NCBI GenBank assembly: GCA_013407085.1
Contig: JACCGJ010002734.1
Span: forward strand, 18,257-82,256
Length of the DNA stretch: 64,000 nt
Direction: 5' to 3'
Source: Atriophallophorus winterbourni
Taxonomy: Eukaryota > Platyhelminthes > Trematoda > Plagiorchiida > Microphallidae
The first letter of the stretch is position 1, and every line of letters starts with the position of its first letter. The translations under genes and the position numbers were made by a program. This document shows positions 60,601-64,000 of this stretch, in pieces. Below the pieces are notes generated by a model. It made no database searches. It saw only the letters and a program-made list of their open reading frames with translations, and was not told where the DNA came from.

Positions 60601-62467
60601 TTGTAGGATTCTCTAACCCAGACTTGTTGTCTTATCTCTGTGTCTTTGTAGACAACTACAAGTATCCAAACATTTAAAAAAGAACGCGAAGCTAGTCCGG
60701 TACATTAAGATATGGTTTTGATGCGTCAATGAGTGCAAACTAGTGTTACTTGGTTGCTTGTGAGGTTGAATTGATGTTCAACTTTTGAAATATTGTTCAT
60801 TTGTAGCCCAAGCTTGTTGTTTTTCCACTTACCAAGTTGTTTGGGTTGGCAATTTTCTATCATCGCTACCTATTTCCTATGGAATTGTGGTTAAGCATAT
60901 TTTCTAGAATATTCAATCGTAGCAGCGTTTGAACCCGTACTCTTTCCTTTAAATGTCACACCCCCTATCACGATGCTAGCTTTTGCTCTGGGTGTAGCTT
61001 TACGGGCTGGATGTGATATGTCTGTTAAAATCTTCTAAGCAGCTTCTTCACCGCATGCTCGAGTTACAGGGCACCACGTCAGTCGGCGAGTCCGTGTTGA
61101 AGCAATTGTGGCAGCAAAGGTTGTCGGAATGACGCTTGAACGACCTTTACAGTAGTCGAAAAAGACTGCAGTATCTCACAGACCAAGTGTATGAAAACCA
61201 TGAGCCAACACACGTCGGCTTCTCTAGCACTAAAGTTGGAACTTACGTCACTTAAATTGAAACTCAAGAAACTGACCTCACACTCTCAAGCCGTGACAGA
61301 ATCAAGATCTAGAGCAACAACAATCCACAGAAGAAACTGCGGCCGACAACGTTCTTTAAAACCTAAGAATCACTCTCGACTCTGCTACTACCACCGCCGT
61401 TTCGATGAACGCACCGATCGATGCACTAATCCCTGCACATTCACCTCAGATTCTAATGATCAAGGGAAACGGGCAAACCAGGCAGTAGAAACAACTGCAC
61501 TGCCTGGCAACATAGCCGTCTTTTCTACGTCTCTGACAACAAAACTAAATCGTGTTTTCTGGTGGACACCGGTGCGGAACTCAGTGTCATCCCACCTTCA
61601 GAAACCGAACGCAAGTTTCCGTCAGGGTTGATTCTAGGCGGCTAACGGTACCCACATCGCCACCTACGGTCATTGGCCTCTCGCTGTACACCTAGGCTTG
61701 TGGAGATTGTTTCACTTTATATTCACTATTGCACTGTATTGCACTATTGTGGGTGTGCGATACTTTGCGTTGCTCCATGCTTGTGTTTTCGTACATATAC
61801 GCACTTTTTCAGATTTCCTGGGTGTGGTCGGACTCTTTCAAATCCGAGTTTATATTAACCGCGAAATTCACAGGGAAGAGATTTTTGTGACCCATTTACT
61901 TATCTTTCTTGATTCGTTTACATCATCTGAACAGTCGCTTCAGACTAAAATAAGATCAGCATGTAGTACTTTGGCTTTAATCGTTTTTCTTTACATTGAC
62001 GCTCTATCTCATGAAGGAGATTCCACGCTATATGAAGTTTGAATTTCATATTTTCTAAATATTATTTTCATTGCCTAAACGTTAACGGTTGCGACACATT
62101 TTCAAGCAGTCACTCTAGGTCCTTTTTAATTTGTGAATTTTATTGCAAATCCTTAAGCGATTGTACAATTTTCAACACGCTTGAATGTGATCCTTGCCAC
62201 TTGTTTTTGAAAGCGAGTTTGGTCTTACAAGGACGTTTTACCGCAACTGGTAAACCTGAAGATGTCAACTTCTCAGGATCAGCTTGAGCTTCTTTCGTGT
62301 TTAAAAGATCAAGTGAGTTTTCTCGCTCGCTTCGTTTTGTTCAAGAAGTCGCTTATCTTGCTGAGAATGCGAGCAACACGATACACTACTGGTCGCTTAC
62401 CCTTCAATTTTCAGCTGTGCTCCGGCGATTCTGCTCCCGATGTCATTGAAGATGAATACAAGGAACA
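51620..62467 (+). CDS. KNTC1: KNTC1/Rod-like kinetochore protein, N-terminal part
   Basis: Likely the large subunit of the RZZ (Rod-Zwilch-ZW10) complex, which recruits dynein and checkpoint proteins to unattached kinetochores. The model has about 13 exons: 51620-51682, 51719-51818, 51852-51967, 52004-52052, 52083-52157, 52198-52466, 52656-53035, 57581-57760, 58513-58588, 59019-59171, 61935-62036, 62214-62312 and one ending at 62467. Phase is kept at every join. The first seven exons look like WD-type propeller strands; RIERFLSEGRFDEARAVLAS marks entry into an alpha-solenoid. Identity rests on recalled order and spacing of blocks in vertebrate KNTC1, such as SVLVLR before the propeller-solenoid joint, not on a search. 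NBAS, a relative with the same architecture, is the main alternative. The 3' end is off the window. Confidence 0.6.
51719..51818 (+). CDS. KNTC1: KNTC1-like exon 2
   Basis: PWAIRGTNQRVFSVGKSLLV then YDEHFNLKFSYVH. Hydrophobic-polar alternation is typical of propeller strands. Acceptor ACATTCTAG, donor GTAAAA, phase 1 exit. Next intron 33 nt. Confidence 0.62.
51852..51967 (+). CDS. KNTC1: KNTC1-like exon 3
   Basis: RDIATLALTPDESILFFVDS then SNSLSIYLPFEKKGFFSL. The phase-1 entry restores a glycine codon. This is a textbook WD-like repeat strand pair. Donor GTATGT; next intron 36 nt. Confidence 0.68.
52004..52052 (+). CDS. KNTC1: KNTC1-like exon 4
   Basis: TNFGQVRMACAVPRKE, phase 0 in, phase 1 out. 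Acceptor GTTCAG, donor GTATTC. Next intron only 30 nt. Confidence 0.6.
52083..52157 (+). CDS. KNTC1: KNTC1-like exon 5
   Basis: DTFDLLILSDQLSFWSNLCL then SRLKM. Acceptor TTATTTTCAG, phase 1 in and out. Next intron 40 nt. Confidence 0.6.
52198..52466 (+). CDS. KNTC1: KNTC1-like exon 6
   Basis: Ninety residues including AILNNDSDALHALFASVQSY, WFGLNWNVLLSSTSLVCTLD and GFLSPAYCLALSNS. Acceptor ATTATAG, donor GTAAGT, phase 0 exit. The following intron is 189 nt. Confidence 0.68.
52656..53035 (+). CDS. KNTC1: KNTC1-like exon 7 (end of propeller)
   Basis: FLDIAISLWASNGVLVLENI ... GELHMFNLAVCVHLGSLKFI ... PPFNLVVLRSPNENDPPSCL, 126 codons. A potential 46-nt intron (52763-52808) inside would break the frame and is rejected. 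The donor at 53036 (GTACGT) leaves phase 2, matching the next exon. The following intron is 4.5 kb and contains LINE-B. Confidence 0.62.
53310..53670 (+). repeat. LINE-A 5' UTR-like repeat in a KNTC1 intron
   Basis: TTCCAAGATTATCGCG, GGAACTGCTTCTACTGACAG, GGCGCCTCAAAACCAGCATG, GGTGGAGCTCGTAAGTCCAT, GAGGAAAAATCCGGAACCGG. Same order as 45442-45790 and 50200-50515. No LINE-A coding sequence follows; LINE-B follows instead. Confidence 0.65.
54120..57275 (+). mobile_element. LINE-B (RTE-like) nearly full-length relic
   Basis: Most complete copy. Endonuclease from about 54180: SAVIKNELKRLNVDVAALRE, TRLPDTGMLTERDYTFWKG and HGFGFAVRNSLL. Linker: YWIGISLSIQKAADTGNFYG, LYDGIKGAIGPNKLKTAPIK. RT: DEHKRAIDRLANEKVPGENG, IPPELIKC, PLYAIFIDLTKTFDYVSSED, IHRGVKQGCVLAPS and RNVPIHDLLFADDSAIIVHS (intact FADD). 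C-terminal region: LLYGSETWTTHARHERKLNA, SIRRILNISWMDRVTIAEVL, LRWLGHVYKMENGRFPLQLG. At least four frame breaks, a SINE at 55246-55441, and stops in the endonuclease. The 5' UTR may reach back to about 53680. Confidence 0.87.
55246..55441 (+). mobile_element. SINE-1, copy with 10-bp target-site duplication
   Basis: A 196-bp insertion flanked by ATCTAGGGAC at 55236-55245 and 55442-55451. It ends in a (CATA)n tail. An A-box-like TGGCCATAGGTGG (55266-55278) and a B-box-like GGCTGGAGTCT (55298-55308) are spaced as in tRNA genes, suggesting a tRNA-derived Pol III SINE; both boxes deviate from consensus. Related copies: 4088-4200, 48230-48349, 48821-48942, 59870-60110, 63085-63322. The two right-hand copies extend about 50 bp further 5', so this one may be slightly truncated. 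Confidence 0.82.
57581..57760 (+). CDS. KNTC1: KNTC1-like exon 8
   Basis: WTVLHKINVQKSTWLLSPCT ... GVYFAELLPPSGEGSSFIVR and FSVLETVDPIQ. Phase 2 in and out. SSFIVRFSVLETVDPIQRIERF corresponds to the block at the propeller-solenoid joint; it crosses into exon 9. Confidence 0.7.
58513..58588 (+). CDS. KNTC1: KNTC1-like exon 9 (first solenoid helices)
   Basis: RIERFLSEGRFDEARAVLAS then CNVESS. A helix-turn-helix of the (F/L)-x-x-x-x-x-F-x-x-A type that opens alpha-solenoids. Acceptor ACATTTTAG, donor GTAAGT, phase 0 exit. Confidence 0.72.
59019..59171 (+). CDS. KNTC1: KNTC1-like exon 10
   Basis: LHQKVAIEELRWYLKKAFHT, VDSDSDVIVEEQRPISVKDS and RKILDSLRTLE. Helical, polar, phase 0 at both ends, acceptor TGATACAG, donor GTAAAC. 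Confidence 0.7.
59320..59530 (-). repeat. Hammerhead-bearing repeat, minus-strand copy in a KNTC1 intron
   Basis: Minus strand from about 59520: AAGGCTGGCACGAACAAC, CCATGCGGATCCTGGTCG, then core TTAATGA (59380-59374), helix II GTGC/ACAC (three of four pairs), GAAA (59360-59357), GTC ending at 59351, GAGGTGTGTGTG and ATGCAAATACGAAT. Two changes from CTGATGA and a weak helix I suggest it is inactive. Confidence 0.6.
59870..60110 (+). repeat. SINE-1 copy
   Basis: GGATGTGCAATCCTGCAGTA, CTTCTGTGCTGTGCGG, GAGCTACATGCTGAAACAGG, AGTCTCACTACCATTTC, CTGACTGTGCGGCA and a degenerate CATACCATACC tail. Longer at its 5' end than the copy at 55246; shares that extension with 63085-63322. Confidence 0.68.
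60111..60984. other. KNTC1 intron sequence without recognised feature
   Basis: No exon with consistent phase or element was identified. Confidence 0.4.
60985..61720 (+). mobile_element. Ty3/gypsy LTR retrotransposon relic (gag to protease)
   Basis: A gag fragment at about 61040-61210 (LLHRMLELQGTTSVGES, VLKQLWQQRLSE, then a stop) is followed by a CYYHRRFDERTDRCTNPCTF zinc-binding-like block at about 61380-61440. Next comes the protease FLVDTGAELSVIP, with the D-T-G active-site triad, near 61557-61595. The end of this region shifts frame, and no RT follows. No LTR seen. Inactive fragment inside a KNTC1 intron. Confidence 0.78.
61935..62036 (+). CDS. KNTC1: KNTC1-like exon 11 (tentative)
   Basis: SLQTKIRSACSTLALIVFLY then IDALSHEGDSTLYE. 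Acceptor CTGAACAG, weak donor GTTTGA, phase 0 at both ends, and content that would fill the gap between exon 10 and the following exon. The weak donor is the main doubt. Confidence 0.45.
62214..62312 (+). CDS. KNTC1: KNTC1-like exon 12
   Basis: RVWSYKDVLPQLVNLKMSTS then QDQLELLSCLKDQ. Acceptor TTTTTGAAAG (an unusual -AAAG end), donor a perfect GTGAGT, phase 0 both sides. Helical and leucine-rich, fitting the solenoid. Confidence 0.52.
62346..62467 (+). CDS. KNTC1: KNTC1-like exon 13, left boundary uncertain
   Basis: The frame is open from the previous exon through to GAATACAAGGAACAA and a GTAAGC donor at 62468. Two phase-0 acceptors are possible: 62344-62345 (a 33-nt intron) or the stronger TTCAATTTTCAG, which would start the exon at 62412 with LCSGDSAPDVIEDEYKEQ. 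The shorter form has the better splice site. Confidence 0.42.
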
Positions 62468-62959
62468 AGTAAGCTGTTTCTTCCCGTTTTTCCAGTCACC
62501 ATTCGAGGTGTTTCTTCAGTGCTAATTAGAAATTGTCTCCCATGCTTTCTTGAATCTTATATCGTCTCTTGATGGCTACATTTTGCAAACTTGGTACTTC
62601 GGAACATAGTGGAGTGAAACGTTGAGTACATTTCAGTGGTTGTGCGTCAATAACATTCAATTTTTCTCGCAGTTTCAAACGATCCTCTGGAGACCACATA
62701 ATAATCTTCGAGTTCGGAAACACAAGTTAGCGGAACTTGATATCAGGTTAAATTCGCACAACTGCTTTTATTTCGAGGCCTTCTCAATCGAATAGTCTTT
62801 TGTGTATCTGAGAATACAGGACGAAATGATGTGACTTCTAGTTGATCGATTCGTAGTGAATCTTAGTGCAAACCAATGTGCGGGATATGCTCATCTGCGG
62901 AAACTTTTTGGTCCATTATTTAATCACCCGTTTCGAGCTGACGTCACCATACATGTTCA

Positions 62960-63370
62960 CAAAACTTAATTGAATGTCTGTTCCACTCGAGATGTAGGCA
63001 CCTCATCAGAGTTTGTTCCTACTTGCTCTTCCATGGATTCCGTAGCTGTCACGTCCCACCATTCCCATTTCCCAGGATGTTACTTATTCGTGGTTTTACG
63101 GCGCGGATGTGCAATACTTCTGTACTGCATAGCGAATACCAGGCTAAATTGATTTGTGATCGGCACTGAGCTGCATGCGAAAACACACTGGAGTCTCACT
63201 GCCTTCTCTATTTTTTATATCTGCCTAGACCTGGACAACGTGACAGTATCTTAGCCCATGTGCAGTCAATTACTGTGCAGCTGTCTGGATCAGGTTTGTG
63301 CTTTCATGCATATACATACATGACAGTTAAGCATCTGGTACATATTATCAGCGTAATGCTGATGATATGT
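62960..63370 (+). repeat. (GAT)n-tailed repeat element, copy 4, split by a SINE
   Basis: The left part 62970-63075 (GTTCCACTCGAGATGTAGGC, ACCTC, GTTTGTTCCTACTTGCTC, CACGTCCCACCATTCCCAT) and right part 63323-63370 (GACAGTTAAGCATCTGGTAC) correspond to the two halves of copy 3. They are separated by SINE-1 at about 63085-63322. Confidence 0.62.
63085..63322 (+). repeat. SINE-1 copy nested in the (GAT)n element
   Basis: GGATGTGCAATACTTCTGTA, CTGCATAGCGAATACC, GAGCTGCATGCGAAAACACA, GGAGTCTCACTGCC, CTTAGCCCATGTGCAGTC, TCTGGATCAGG, then GTGCTTTCATGCATATACAT. The same element as at 55246-55441 with a 5' extension. Confidence 0.7.
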
Positions 63371-64000
63371 GTTGAGTCGTGGAGCTGTTTGCCATTCGCG
63401 TATCAGTCTGCGAGGTCACACAATTAGGTGTTCACAATCGAAAAGTTTATTCTCACATGCACACTGGTTTATTTCGATCGCAGAAGGATAGCAAATGCAT
63501 ATGATGTATTCTTTTGTTCGGTTCTACAATAATTAATTCTATGTCATCTGCTGTTTTCCTGATCACACGATAACTGTCGCACCGCAATGCATGTTCATGT
63601 ATGCTTCATTTTTCTGCTTATTTATTTCCTCACAATCTATTAAATTCAACACTTTTTCCATACCAGCCAAGTTGGAAACATTTGGAATGATTAAGCTACT
63701 ATTCGGTTCACCCCGTTGTCTGTGTGGCATCAACCATTTTAAAATACTTAATTCGTCATTATAATCTACAATTAAAACTATTTTTGTTTTTCGCACCAGG
63801 TTTTCACCTACCTTAAGCGGATCAAGCTTTTCCTTTTACTTTACAATTCCAATCAATTCAGGCAAGTTTATACTCTCAAAATCTATTATTATATTATGAT
63901 TTCTTATGAACTAAAACAACAACAACAAACCAACAAAATTTACTTTGGTTTTACTCACACGTGAATAAAATGTACTGTGTGGTGCTGGGGACTCCGCTTT
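63371..64000. other. No supported feature at the right edge
   Basis: Presumably KNTC1 intron. No phase-consistent exon was found; a 77-codon open frame on the minus strand (63796 to 63563) matches nothing recognised. Confidence 0.4.

Noticed and set aside
1..64000. CRISPR array, tRNA or rRNA genes, bacterial operons
   Set aside because: No regularly spaced repeats, cloverleaf or rRNA sequence was recognised; spliced genes and LINEs show eukaryotic nuclear DNA.

Overview
The window looks like nuclear DNA of a flatworm, most likely a digenean trematode (fluke). It is AT-rich, with two spliced genes separated and invaded by decaying retroelements. The evidence is mixed: the reverse-transcriptase relics resemble the RTE/SR2-like and CR1-like families common in fluke genomes; the right-hand gene opens with a run of 30-40 nt introns that lengthen downstream, a pattern known from schistosomes; and a short dispersed repeat carries a hammerhead-ribozyme core, as schistosome SINE-like repeats do. 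The species cannot be named from the sequence alone.

Left (about 1.5-18.8 kb, + strand): the 3' half of a protocadherin-like gene. Seven exons form one phase-consistent chain: cadherin repeat ends with DxNDNAPxF and DxDxGxNA calcium motifs, a membrane-proximal repeat, one transmembrane helix and a cytoplasmic tail ending at a stop at 18793. Its introns hold LINE relics, a SINE fragment, hammerhead repeats and a 110-bp tandem duplication.

Middle (about 18.8-51.5 kb): no host gene could be supported. It holds CR1/Jockey-type relics, an SR2-like RTE relic, a Ty3/gypsy RT relic, a terminal-inverted-repeat MITE, hammerhead repeats in both orientations, a 168-bp tandem duplication and a dense nest (42-51 kb) of two further RTE-like families, here called LINE-A and LINE-B. 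Other elements have inserted into these, several with visible target-site duplications.

Right (51.6-62.5 kb, + strand): the 5' part of a gene that fits KNTC1/Rod, the large subunit of the kinetochore RZZ (Rod-Zwilch-ZW10) complex. It starts with a beta-propeller and passes into an alpha-solenoid. The start codon sits just downstream of a strong splice acceptor. One intron holds a 3-kb LINE-B copy with a nested SINE; another holds a hammerhead repeat, a SINE and a Ty3/gypsy gag-protease relic. The gene runs off the right edge.

The two genes are unrelated and share only orientation. The most unusual content is the hammerhead-bearing repeat family: at least six copies keep a recognisable core whose majority sequence is exactly CTGATGA ... 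GAAA ... GTC, and one copy has a fully paired seven-base-pair helix I.
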